Source: CAZGDV01 sp964524995
GTDB lineage: Bacteria > Chloroflexota > Dehalococcoidia > SZUA-161
Assembly (NCBI GenBank): GCA_964524995.1
Contig: CAZGDV010000008.1
Coordinates: 1-46,447 of the forward strand
Length of the DNA stretch: 46,447 bases
Reading direction: 5' to 3'
In this document: piece after piece, positions 16,294 to 24,486 of the stretch
How positions within the stretch are numbered: the stretch's first letter is position 1
Layout of the letters: every line of letters starts with the position of its first letter
Position numbers and translations under genes: made by a program
The notes under the pieces: model-generated
Told to the model about the DNA's origin: nothing
Databases searched by the model: none
Seen by the model: the letters and a program-made list of their open reading frames with translations, nothing else

Positions 16294-17574
16294 CTATGGT
16301 GGGTTCTGTGCGGACACGAGGTGCCGGGCCAAATGGGATACGGCGTCATCTCGAGGTATGCTCTCCTGCTCGCCGACCTCCATGTTCCTCACCACCACCT
16401 GTCCTGCCTGCACCTCGTCATCACCGATGATGACGGCGTACCGGGCCCCGCTGGAGTCCGCGTGCTTCAGCTGGGACTTGAGACCTCTGTCGCCGGAGCT
16501 ACTGATGGCAACCAGGCCGGCCCTTCGCAGCTCGCCCGCCAGGCTCAAGGCCTCCAGCTTGGCCCTGTTGCCCAGATATGCAATGTAGATGTCTGGAGGG
16601 CCCGGTGCGGGCACCTGGATTCCCTGTTTCTTCAGATTGAGCACCAGGCGCTCGATCCCCGTGCCGAACCCTACTGCCGGGGTCGGCCTGCCGCCCAGTT
16701 CCTCGGTCAGGCCGTCGTACCTGCCGCCGCCGCCGATGGCGGTCTGCGACCCTGTCTCTCCCTCCGGCGTGATCTCGAACACAGTCCTGTTGTAATAGTC
16801 CAGACCTCGCACCAGCCGGTGGTCCAGAACGTATGGAAGCCCTAGAGCCTCGAGGTACGACTTGAGCCGCTCGAAGTGATCGACGCACTCTTGACACAGG
16901 CAGTCTGCGTTGCGCGGTGCCCCTTCGGCGATGGGCACGCATTGCTCGTTCTTGCAGTCGAGGAGGCGGAGCGTGTTTGTGGCCAGCCGCCGCTTGCAGT
17001 CGGAGCAGAGAGCGTCCTGCTGCCGGGAGTAGTAGCCCCTGAGGCTGTCCAGGTAGTCCGGCCTGCACTGCTTGCAGCCGATGCTGTTCAGGTGCAGCGT
17101 TAGGCCGTGTAGCCCGAGTCCGGCGTAGAGCTGCCAGGCCATGTCGATGATCTCAGCGTCCAGCGCCGGGTCGCCGTCTCCGATCGCCTCCGCGCCAAAC
17201 TGGTGGTGTTCCCTGTAGCGGCCCGCCTGGGGCCGCTCGTACCTGAAGATGGACGCGAGGTAGTAGAGCCTCACAGGCTGGGGCAGCGAGTGCATGCCGT
17301 GCTGCACGTACGCCCGGCAGACGGGCGCCGTCCCCTCGGGCCGGAGGGTTAACTGGTCCCCGCTCCGGTCGTCGAAGGTGTACATCTCCTTTTCGACGAT
17401 GTCTGTCCCCTCGCCGATGCTCCGCACGAAGAGGCTGGAGTCCTCGAAGGTGGGCGTGTCTATGCGCTCGTAGCCATACAGAGAGCAGGTCTCTATCGCC
17501 TTGTCCCGAATGAGGTCCCAGTACGGCTGTTCCTCGGGCAGTATGTCCTGTGTGCCGCGCGGCGCTTGATACAA
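16294..17574 (-). CDS. hisS: Histidyl-tRNA synthetase
   Basis: 426 residues. Class II motifs are present: motif 2 in FRYERPQAGRYREHHQFGAE, the HisRS signature RGLDYYNRTVFEI, and the motif-3 region GGGGRYDGL. The C-terminal anticodon-binding domain is complete. The CxxC-type cysteines around residues 160-215 (KQCRPD, CSDCKRR, CLCQEC) form the usual insertion of many bacterial HisRS. It heads a hisS-prfA-prmC run with its own promoter 40-70 bases upstream. Confidence 0.97.
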   Translation of the reverse strand: MYQAPRGTQDILPEEQPYWDLIRDKAIETCSLYGYERIDTPTFEDSSLFVRSIGEGTDIVEKEMYTFDDRSGDQLTLRPEGTAPVCRAYVQHGMHSLPQPVRLYYLASIFRYERPQAGRYREHHQFGAEAIGDGDPALDAEIIDMAWQLYAGLGLHGLTLHLNSIGCKQCRPDYLDSLRGYYSRQQDALCSDCKRRLATNTLRLLDCKNEQCVPIAEGAPRNADCLCQECVDHFERLKSYLEALGLPYVLDHRLVRGLDYYNRTVFEITPEGETGSQTAIGGGGRYDGLTEELGGRPTPAVGFGTGIERLVLNLKKQGIQVPAPGPPDIYIAYLGNRAKLEALSLAGELRRAGLVAISSSGDRGLKSQLKHADSSGARYAVIIGDDEVQAGQVVVRNMEVGEQESIPRDDAVSHLARHLVSAQNPP

Positions 17575-17618
17575 CGGTCTTCTCTCCGATCCGGCTATTG
17601 GGTGTGGGCGCGGTTAGC

Positions 17619-17647
17619 AGGATACAGTATCGGCTACGGATTGTAAA
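17619..17647 (-). promoter_or_regulatory. Promoter for hisS-prfA-prmC
   Basis: Minus strand: -35 TTTACA (17647-17642), a 17-base spacer and -10 TATCCT (17624-17619). The predicted start near 17612 gives a leader of about 38 bases. No T-box specifier structure fits in so short a leader. Confidence 0.5.
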
Positions 17648-17726
17648 CCGGGCTGTGCCCGCGAGGGGGGATGTAGAGGGGCATGGCCAACAGGCGCAGG
17701 ATGGCAGGGAACTCCAGTGGGCAGGA

Positions 17727-18170
17727 TCAGTGTGCGCTGGTCTTTCTGCGAGCCGCCCGAGAAGCCCGATCGGCTCTGGTCGAAGTCGACTTCAGCGTCT
17801 TGTCGAATGCAAGCATGCTGCGCCGAATCGCTGGACCAAAGTCGATGGTACCTTCCAGTGCCCGTGTCACGTACCTGTTGACGCTCAGTGATTCGGATTG
17901 CGCTGCTATCGCGATCTTGCGATGGAGTTCGGGTGAGATCCGGACGGTGAAGTTTCCAGAGAAAGGTTTCCCAGGTTCTATGCCGTCCTCCTCGCACATC
18001 TCCAGGTAGTCATCGACCGCGCCACGGAAGTCCTGCTCCAGTTCGTCGATCGACTTTCCGGCAAATGAGACGACGCTACCGATGCCCAGTACGCGCCCGT
18101 GGAATGTCCGGTCCTGCGTGTCCAACACCACGCTCCCGATATACCCCTTATACTCCAATGCATTCCTCAT
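17727..18170 (-). CDS. hicB: HicB-family antitoxin
   Basis: 147 residues. The N-terminal HicB fold starts YKGYIGSVVLDTQDRTFHGRVLGI and continues through SIDELEQDFRGAVDDYLEMC. A ribbon-helix-helix DNA-binding part follows (FTVRISPELHRKIAIAAQSESLSVNRYV). The last ~35 residues are basic. It should neutralise HicA and repress the pair. The ATG at 18170 forms an ATGA overlap with the hicA stop. A longer frame exists upstream within hicA but lacks family similarity. Confidence 0.92.
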   Translation of the reverse strand: MRNALEYKGYIGSVVLDTQDRTFHGRVLGIGSVVSFAGKSIDELEQDFRGAVDDYLEMCEEDGIEPGKPFSGNFTVRISPELHRKIAIAAQSESLSVNRYVTRALEGTIDFGPAIRRSMLAFDKTLKSTSTRADRASRAARRKTSAH

Positions 18171-18421
18171 GGCTCTATCACCACCGACTTCAGGATGTCC
18201 CTCAGGTCCTCGACCACCCATTTCTTCATTTCCTTGCGCGGATGCGGGAAATGGAGAACATGCGGGCGACCGTTGATTCTGATCCGGACGCGTGATCCCT
18301 TACCCTCTTGCAAGTCCGCGCCGAGTGCCACAAGCAGCGATCTTGCTTCCTTCCATTCGATATCCGAGCGTGTCGGCATCTCGAATACCCGCTGGAGCGT
18401 CCTTCGCTGCCTGCTGTTCAC
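18167..18421 (-). CDS. hicA: HicA-family mRNA interferase toxin
   Basis: 84 residues with the double-stranded-RNA-binding-like HicA fold. The N-terminal NSRQRRTLQRVF, the centre GADLQEGKGSRVRIRINGRPHVLHFPHP, and the tail KWVVEDLRDILKS match the family. The common G-S-H catalytic position reads G-S-R, as in a known HicA subgroup, so the active residue may lie in the following H-x-x-H-x-x-H stretch. The GTG start (18421) is chosen because the family's conserved N-terminus begins there; an ATG at 18379 would delete it. No Shine-Dalgarno is evident. It is encoded first, before the antitoxin. Confidence 0.85.
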   Translation of the reverse strand: MNSRQRRTLQRVFEMPTRSDIEWKEARSLLVALGADLQEGKGSRVRIRINGRPHVLHFPHPRKEMKKWVVEDLRDILKSVVIEP

Positions 18422-18427
18422 CTGTGG

Positions 18428-18457
18428 ATGATACCACAATATGGTACCATATGTCAA
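18428..18457 (-). promoter_or_regulatory. hicAB promoter with palindromic operator
   Basis: Minus strand: a perfect -35 TTGACA (18457-18452), an 18-base spacer and -10 TATCAT (18433-18428, five of six). The spacer contains a perfect 14-bp palindrome, ATATGGTACCATAT (18439-18452), a natural site for a ribbon-helix-helix dimer such as HicB. The predicted transcription start coincides with the hicA GTG, suggesting a leaderless mRNA. Confidence 0.7.
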
Positions 18458-18557
18458 CCACGGCATCTGTCTTGGGCCATTGTCGGCTATTCTCTGCTCT
18501 TCTTCTCGGGAGCAAGTGAATCCCACCGCGCATCCCGTACCCCGTACAATATGATCA

Positions 18558-18586
18558 TTGCGTCCTGTTGACCCGTTGAATATACT
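18558..18586 (+). promoter_or_regulatory. Possible promoter for rel-uvrC
   Basis: Plus strand: -10 TATACT (18581-18586, five of six) with a weak -35 TTGCGT (18558-18563) at 17 bases. The start would be near 18593, giving a leader of about 25 bases before the ATG of rel. Confidence 0.35.
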
Positions 18587-18617
18587 CTAGGTGTAGCCTC
18601 TGTGGAGCGTGGGTCCA

Positions 18618-20804
18618 ATGGAGACGAAGGCCCTCGACGTCAAACCGCTTTTTGACCGCATAGCCGAGTACCTGCCTCCCGACAAGCTTCCCCTTGTCGA
18701 GAGGGCGTTCGAGTATGCCCAGGAGAAGCACGCCGGGCAATTCCGCAAGTCCGGCGACCCATTCATCACGCACCCCGTTGAGACCGCCGTAATCGTCGCC
18801 GAGCTGCAGATGGACGAGGTGTCGCTGGCGGCCGCGTTTCTGCACGACGTCCCTGAGGACTGCGGCGTATCCTTCGAGGAGATCGAGCAGAGGTTCGGCT
18901 CGGAGGTCAGGCGTCTCGTTGAAGGCATGACGCGATTGGACAAGATATCCGTTCAGGTCCAAGAGGGTGAGCTCGACAGGCTGGTTGGCAGTGAGGCCCA
19001 GATCGAGAGCCTGCGCAAGATGTTCGTGGCTGCCGCCGAGGACATCCGCGTCGTCATCGTGAAGCTGGCGGACAGGCTGCACAACATGCGCACCCTGAGA
19101 GCGCTGTCGCCGGAGAAGCAGCGGAAGATAGCCCAGGAGACCATGGAGATCTACGCGCCTCTGGCCCACCGCCTCGGCATCTGGCAGATAAAGTGGCAGC
19201 TGGAGGACCTCTCGTTCCGTCATCTCCAGCCCGACACCTATCATGACATCGCGAAGCTGATAGCCCAGCGCAGGGTGGCCCGCGAACGCTACATTGCCCG
19301 CGTGAACAGGATACTCAGGGAGGAGCTGGAGAAGGCGGGGATCAAGGGTGAAGTGACCGGCAGGCCAAAGAGCATACGCAGTGTCTACAACAAGATGGAG
19401 AAGTACTCGGAACAGGGCAAGGAGTTCCGCGACATACATGACCTCCTCGCGCTGAGAGTACTCGTGAATACGGTGCCCGACTGCTACAGCGCGTTGGGGA
19501 TCGTACACAGCCTCTGGCATCCCATACCCGGGCAGTTCGATGATTTCATCGCCAATCCCAAGGAGAACATGTACCAGGGGCTTCACTCTACCGTGATGTG
19601 TCTCGAGGGCCGGCCTCTGGAGGTCCAGATACGGACCTACCGAATGCACCGGATCGCCGAATACGGTGTGGCCGCTCACTGGAAGTACAAAGAAGGCGGC
19701 AAGAAGGACGTCGGCTTCGAGGAGAAGATCAACTGGCTGAGACAGCTGATGGAGTGGCAGCGCGAGCTCAGCGGCAGCGCCTTCATAGAGTCCATCAAGA
19801 CGGACATCTTCCAGGACCAGGTCTTTGTCTACACCCCCAGGGGTGAGATCAAGGAGATGCCTCGCGGTGCCACACCTCTCGATTTCGCCTATCGAATACA
19901 TACCGACCTGGGGCATAGGTGTGTCGGAGGGAAGGTCAACGGGAGGATGGTACCGCTCGACTATGCACTGCAAAACGGCGACACGGTGGAGGTTCTGGCG
20001 ACCAAGTCGGATCGCGGGCCCAGCCTCGACTGGCTGAATCCGAACTTGGGCTATGTAAAGACACATCACGCGCGAGAGAAGATCAGACAGTGGTTCCGCA
20101 AGCAGGAGAGGGCGGAGAACCTGGAGCGTGGCAGAGTCATCCTGGAGAAGGAGCTGCGGCGGATGGGCACGCCCTTCGCCGACCGGGAGCGAATCGCGAG
20201 GATCTTCAAGTATGACACGGTCGACGATTTCATGGCCGCGATCGGATGTGGCGATGTAAGCGCTCACCTCATAGCGATGAAACTGGCTGCCCCCGAGGAG
20301 CGGATGCAGCCGCTGCCACAGCCGACGGCTCCCAGGGGGCCGACCAAGGCCACGGGGGTCGAGGTGCTGGGGGCGGGGGACCTCCTGACGCACATTGCCC
20401 CCTGCTGCCAGCCCGTCCCTGGTGACCAGATCATTGGCTTCGTGACGCGGACCAGGGGCGTGACGATTCATCGCAAGGACTGCATCAATGTGTTGAACGA
20501 GGACGAGAAGGAGAGGCTTGTCAAGGTGTCATGGGGCAAGTCGAGCGTGTCCTTCCCGGTGACAATCCGGGTAGACGCCTGGGACAGGGTCGGGCTTCTC
20601 CGCGATATCACTTCGCTCGTCTCCGACGAGAAGCTCAACATCACTTCTGCCTCCTTCGATGAGCAGGGCGACGACTCTCTAGCGATATACCTCACCATCG
20701 ATGTCACCAACATAGGCCAGCTAGGGCGACTCTTCGCCAAGCTGGAGGGCGTCCGTGGTGTCATCAATGCCGGTCGAATCTCTGACGTTAAGCGCGAAGG
20801 CTAG
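18618..20804 (+). CDS. relA: Bifunctional (p)ppGpp synthetase/hydrolase (RelA/SpoT family)
   Basis: 728 residues with the complete long-RSH layout. An HD hydrolase domain comes first (FITHPVETA, LHDVPED and KLADRLHNMRTL), so the hydrolase active site looks intact. The synthetase domain follows (about 225-340, with GRPKSIRSVYNKM and HDLLALRVLV). Then come TGS (VFVYTPRGEIKEMPRGATPLDFAY), a Cys/His region (HIAPCCQPVPGD) and a C-terminal ACT domain. It makes and degrades the stringent-response alarmone. The ATG at 18618 is preferred over a GTG at 18609 because GGAG lies 10 bases upstream of the ATG and only one base from the GTG. uvrC follows 10 bases later. Confidence 0.96.
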   Translation: METKALDVKPLFDRIAEYLPPDKLPLVERAFEYAQEKHAGQFRKSGDPFITHPVETAVIVAELQMDEVSLAAAFLHDVPEDCGVSFEEIEQRFGSEVRRLVEGMTRLDKISVQVQEGELDRLVGSEAQIESLRKMFVAAAEDIRVVIVKLADRLHNMRTLRALSPEKQRKIAQETMEIYAPLAHRLGIWQIKWQLEDLSFRHLQPDTYHDIAKLIAQRRVARERYIARVNRILREELEKAGIKGEVTGRPKSIRSVYNKMEKYSEQGKEFRDIHDLLALRVLVNTVPDCYSALGIVHSLWHPIPGQFDDFIANPKENMYQGLHSTVMCLEGRPLEVQIRTYRMHRIAEYGVAAHWKYKEGGKKDVGFEEKINWLRQLMEWQRELSGSAFIESIKTDIFQDQVFVYTPRGEIKEMPRGATPLDFAYRIHTDLGHRCVGGKVNGRMVPLDYALQNGDTVEVLATKSDRGPSLDWLNPNLGYVKTHHAREKIRQWFRKQERAENLERGRVILEKELRRMGTPFADRERIARIFKYDTVDDFMAAIGCGDVSAHLIAMKLAAPEERMQPLPQPTAPRGPTKATGVEVLGAGDLLTHIAPCCQPVPGDQIIGFVTRTRGVTIHRKDCINVLNEDEKERLVKVSWGKSSVSFPVTIRVDAWDRVGLLRDITSLVSDEKLNITSASFDEQGDDSLAIYLTIDVTNIGQLGRLFAKLEGVRGVINAGRISDVKREG

Positions 20805-20814
20805 GTAGAGCGTC

Positions 20815-22635
20815 TTGGCGGAACGAGAAGGCTTCGCCGAGCAGCTCAAGGCACTCCCTGCGAAGCCGGGTGTATACCTCTTCAAGGACTCCTCGGGCAA
20901 GGTCCTCTACGTGGGCAAGGCGGTCATGCTGCGCAACCGTGTCCGATCATACTTCGGCCCGCGTCACAAGCTGGTCCCCAAGCTGCGGCGGATGATGGCT
21001 GCCATGTCCGATCTGGACTTCGTTGTCACCGATTCCGAGATGGAGGCCGTCATCCTGGAGTCGAATCTCATCAAGAAGCATCGTCCCCACTTCAACGTGC
21101 GGCTGAAGGACGACAAGAGCTATCCCTACATCAAGGTCAGTCTGAACGAGGACTGGCCCCGTGTCTTCCTCACCCGGCGGTTCGAGGACGACGGCGGGCG
21201 GTACTTCGGTCCATTCCCGAGTGCGGGATCGGTGAGGAGCACGCTGGACTTGCTCAAGGGCCTGTTTCCCTACTGTGCCCCGAGGTCGCCCATCACGGGG
21301 AACAGGCCTCGTCCCTGCTTCGACTATTACATCGGGCGGTGCGCCGGTGCATGCAGCGGCGAGATATCCAAAGAAGAGTATCGAGCCATCATCGGACAGG
21401 TAGTCCTGTTCCTGGAGGGCAAGCACGAGGCCGTGCTGAGGGACCTGCGACGCAGGATGAGCGAGGCCTCGGCCAACCTCGCCTTTGAAAGGGCGGCAAC
21501 CCTCCGTGACCGGATCAGCGCGGTGGAGCACGTGACCGAGAGCCAGAAGATGGTGTCCGTGCGACGGGAGGACAAGGACCTGGTGGCCATTGCCAAAGGG
21601 CGAAACGAGGCCTGTGCCCAGGTGTTCTTCGTGCGCGGGGGGAGGCTCGTCGGCAAGGAACACTTTGTCATGGAGGGGGTCCAGGACGAAGAGCCCGGAA
21701 AGGTGATGGCCAGCTTCGTCTCACTGTTCTATGGGGCGGCTGCCTATTTGCCGCCTGAGATACTGGTCCAGGAGGAACCCGAGGATGCCCCCACGCTGCG
21801 GGCATGGCTGAGTCGAGCGAGAGGGAAGCGTGTACGACTAGCCGTCCCGCGCCGGGGCCAGAACAGGAAGCTCCTGGAGATGGTGGCGGAGAACGCCGCC
21901 CAGGTGCTCGAGCAGAGGCATGCGAAGTGGCTGGCCGACAGCGGCAAAATCGCTGGAGCGCTCACCGAGCTGCAGCAGCGGCTCGGCCTGCCCCGGCTTC
22001 CGCACAGGATCGAGTGCTACGATATCTCGAACATCAAGGGGACGTCCGCCGTGGGGAGCATGGTGGTCTTCGAGGGCGGGAGGTCCAGGCCGCCGCATTA
22101 CCGTCGCTTCCAGATCAAGGGCGTCGAGGGCATCGACGACTACGCGATGATGCAGGAGGTCCTGAGAAGGCGGTTCAAGCACGTTGCGGCGGCAGATGGC
22201 GGCCCCTGGGTACTGGTGCCCGACCTGGTCCTGATCGATGGTGGCAAGGGACACCTGAGCTCCGCATTGGAGGCGATCGCCTCGGTCGGAACTGACTCCA
22301 TACCCGTTGCAGCGATTGCCAAGGAACACGAGGAGGTCTTCTTGCCCGGCAGGCCGGGGCCGCTTCTACTGCCCAGGGACTCACAGGCGCTGTATCTGCT
22401 CCAGAGGGTTCGCGACGAGGCGCATCGCTTCGCCCTGTCCTATCACCAGAGGGTAAGGCGGAAGGCGACAGTCAGTTCCGCCCTCGATATCCCGGGCATC
22501 GGCCCCAAGAGGAAACGGGCCCTGCTGAGGCAGTTCGGCTCAGTCCGCCACATTCGGGAGGCTTCGACGGACGAGATCGCTGCTGTTCCGGGGATGACGA
22601 AGGCTCTGGCGAACAAGGTCAAGGAGTACCTCTGA
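20815..22635 (+). CDS. uvrC: UvrABC excinuclease subunit C
   Basis: 606 residues, full length. The GIY-YIG nuclease domain (KPGVYLFKDSSGKVLYVGKA, about 16-35) makes the 3' incision. A four-Cys-like segment (CAPRSPITGNRPRPCFDYYIGRCAGAC) is followed by the UVR domain. The RNase H-like C-terminal nuclease has IECYDISNIKGTSAVGSMVVF and VLIDGGKGH, and tandem helix-hairpin-helix motifs close the protein (IPGIGPKRKRALL, VPGMTKALANKV). The start is TTG, 10 bases after rel, with GGTAGAG upstream. Confidence 0.97.
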   Translation: MAEREGFAEQLKALPAKPGVYLFKDSSGKVLYVGKAVMLRNRVRSYFGPRHKLVPKLRRMMAAMSDLDFVVTDSEMEAVILESNLIKKHRPHFNVRLKDDKSYPYIKVSLNEDWPRVFLTRRFEDDGGRYFGPFPSAGSVRSTLDLLKGLFPYCAPRSPITGNRPRPCFDYYIGRCAGACSGEISKEEYRAIIGQVVLFLEGKHEAVLRDLRRRMSEASANLAFERAATLRDRISAVEHVTESQKMVSVRREDKDLVAIAKGRNEACAQVFFVRGGRLVGKEHFVMEGVQDEEPGKVMASFVSLFYGAAAYLPPEILVQEEPEDAPTLRAWLSRARGKRVRLAVPRRGQNRKLLEMVAENAAQVLEQRHAKWLADSGKIAGALTELQQRLGLPRLPHRIECYDISNIKGTSAVGSMVVFEGGRSRPPHYRRFQIKGVEGIDDYAMMQEVLRRRFKHVAAADGGPWVLVPDLVLIDGGKGHLSSALEAIASVGTDSIPVAAIAKEHEEVFLPGRPGPLLLPRDSQALYLLQRVRDEAHRFALSYHQRVRRKATVSSALDIPGIGPKRKRALLRQFGSVRHIREASTDEIAAVPGMTKALANKVKEYL

Positions 22636-22775
22636 GCAGCGCGTTCTCTGTCCGGCCTCGCGCTGTCACGAGTGCCTGTGTGAGGTTCCTCAGCTTTCGC
22701 TGCTGTCCTTGACAACACCTCCAGACCTGATGCAAGCTGTAGCGGTCGACCTACCCTCGAGATCGAGTCATAGCG

Positions 22776-23696
22776 GTGCATACACACGCAGACGGAACAG
22801 AACGCATTGTTCGAGTGACCATACTCGGTATGGCCATCAACCTGCTCCTGGTGGCCTTGAAGCTGGGGGTCGGCCTCGTCGTCGGCTCGGTGGCGCTGAT
22901 CGCGGATGCGATCCACTCGATTTCGGACCTCTCCACCGATATCGTTGTCGTCCTCGGGGCCAAAATGTCGTCCAAGCCCGCTGACGAGTGCCATCCATAC
23001 GGCCACGGCAAGTACGAGACGATATCCGCCCTCTTCATCGGCTTCGCCCTCGTTGCGGCGGGCTTCCTGGTGGCATGGCAGGCGGGGCTGTCGCTGTACC
23101 GGCAGGAGCAGAGCTTCCCAGGGGCTGCTGTGATCGTGGTAGCGGTATTCTCGATAGTGGCGAAGGAGGTCGCCTACCGGATCACGCAGCGCACGGCGCG
23201 GAGACTCAAGAGCGTCGCGCTCCACGTCAACGCGTGGCATCACCGGTCCGATGCGCTTTCGTCGGTGGCCGTCCTCTTCGGTGCCATCGCTGCACAGGTG
23301 GGGTGGGGTTACGGGGATCAGGCGGCGGCCATAGTCGTCGGCGTGATGGTGAGTGGAGTCGGGCTGAAGGCCCTTTGGGACGTCTTCCTGGAACTCACCG
23401 AAGGGTCGGTCTCTTCCGAGGAGCAGACGGCCATCGTGAGGGCGATCGAGAGCGTGCCCGGAGTCAAGAACTGGCACAGGTTGCGGACACGCCTCGTGGG
23501 GAGAGAGGTCTTCATGGACGTCCACGTGCGGGTCGACGCCGGTCTGACGGTGGCGGACGGGCACAGCATATGCACTGCGGTCGAGGAGAAGATAGCCGAG
23601 TTGACGGACCGCCCCATAAACGTAGTGGTACATTGCGAACCCTACAGGAGCACGGAATCTGATAGCCAAGAGGGACAGTACAATGCGGGACTTTAG
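22776..23696 (+). CDS. Cation diffusion facilitator family transporter
   Basis: 306 residues. An N-terminal His-rich start (MHTHADGTE) and five to six hydrophobic spans come first, with the metal-site motifs HSISDLSTD (first half) and HHRSDALSSVAVL (second half) in the expected CDF positions. HPYGHGKYET lies on the cytosolic loop. The cytoplasmic C-terminal domain (about 210-290) ends in EKIAELTDRPINVVVHCEP. It probably exports Zn, Fe or Mn using the proton gradient; the metal cannot be fixed by eye. GTG start. The last 14 bases overlap the next gene, indicating coupling with exonuclease III. Confidence 0.92.
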   Translation: MHTHADGTERIVRVTILGMAINLLLVALKLGVGLVVGSVALIADAIHSISDLSTDIVVVLGAKMSSKPADECHPYGHGKYETISALFIGFALVAAGFLVAWQAGLSLYRQEQSFPGAAVIVVAVFSIVAKEVAYRITQRTARRLKSVALHVNAWHHRSDALSSVAVLFGAIAAQVGWGYGDQAAAIVVGVMVSGVGLKALWDVFLELTEGSVSSEEQTAIVRAIESVPGVKNWHRLRTRLVGREVFMDVHVRVDAGLTVADGHSICTAVEEKIAELTDRPINVVVHCEPYRSTESDSQEGQYNAGL

Positions 23697-24462
23697 GATA
23701 TTGTGCTGGAACGTCAACGGCATCCGCGCCGCACAGGGGAAGGGGTTCCTGGAGTGGCTGCAGCGGGATTCTCCGGACATCCTGTGTGTCCAGGAGACCA
23801 AGGCATGGCCCGATCAGCTTGACGATCAGTTGCGCAATCCGGAGGGCTACCACTCCTACTGGGACTACACCACCGAGGCCAAAGGCTATTCCGGTGTGGC
23901 CACGTTCACCAAGGAGGAGCCCATCGATGTGCGAAGGGGATTCGGCGTCGGGCAGTTCGACGCGGAGGCACGTGCTGTTGTGACGGAGTACCCGGCCTTC
24001 ACCCTGTTCAACGTCTACTTCCCCAACGGCAAGAAGAACGCCGAGCGGCTGCGGTACAAGCTCGACTTCTACGACGCCTTCCTGGAGCATATCGACAACC
24101 TGAGGGCTCAGGGCAGGAAGCTCATAGTTTGCGGCGACTACAATACGGCGCACAAAGATATCGACATCGCCAGGCCCAAGGAGAACGAGAAGGTCTCGGG
24201 CTTCCTTCCCATAGAGCGCGAGTGGATGGACAAGCTGGTGTCGCACGGCTTCGTCGACACCTTCCGCCATTTCCATGATGAGCCGGACCAGTACACCTGG
24301 TGGGACATGAAGACGAGGGCGCGTGAGCGGAACGTCGGCTGGCGGATCGACTATTTCTTCGTCTCGGACAACCTGCTGCCAGCGGTCAAGGATGCCTTCA
24401 TCATGCCCGATGTCATGGGCTCGGACCACTGCCCGATCGGGGTTGTGGTCGAGGTGGGGTAA
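23683..24462 (+). CDS. xth: Exodeoxyribonuclease III (AP endonuclease)
   Basis: 259 residues of the exonuclease III/APE1 family. The first strand ILCWNVNGIRA, the metal ligand in CVQETKAW, the catalytic YFPNGKKNAERLRYKL, ICGDYNTAH (Asp/Asn pair) and the terminal GSDHCPIGVVV (Asp-His) are all present. It cleaves at abasic sites and trims blocked 3' ends in base-excision repair. Two DNA-repair genes (uvrC and this) lie within 1.1 kb on the same strand. Start ATG 23683 inside the transporter gene. Confidence 0.96.
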   Translation: MRDFRILCWNVNGIRAAQGKGFLEWLQRDSPDILCVQETKAWPDQLDDQLRNPEGYHSYWDYTTEAKGYSGVATFTKEEPIDVRRGFGVGQFDAEARAVVTEYPAFTLFNVYFPNGKKNAERLRYKLDFYDAFLEHIDNLRAQGRKLIVCGDYNTAHKDIDIARPKENEKVSGFLPIEREWMDKLVSHGFVDTFRHFHDEPDQYTWWDMKTRARERNVGWRIDYFFVSDNLLPAVKDAFIMPDVMGSDHCPIGVVVEVG

Positions 24463-24486
24463 GCCTGCTGTAGGGGTGGATTCCAC

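Noticed and set aside
18555..20471. A 638-codon open frame opposite rel
   Set aside because: It is antisense to the clear rel gene. High GC codons free the opposite frame of stops. Its translation (LVHVLLG, HLQLGDD) matches no family.
22707..22712. Perfect TTGACA upstream of the cation transporter
   Set aside because: No acceptable -10 at 16-18 bases; the gene may be read from the rel-uvrC transcript.
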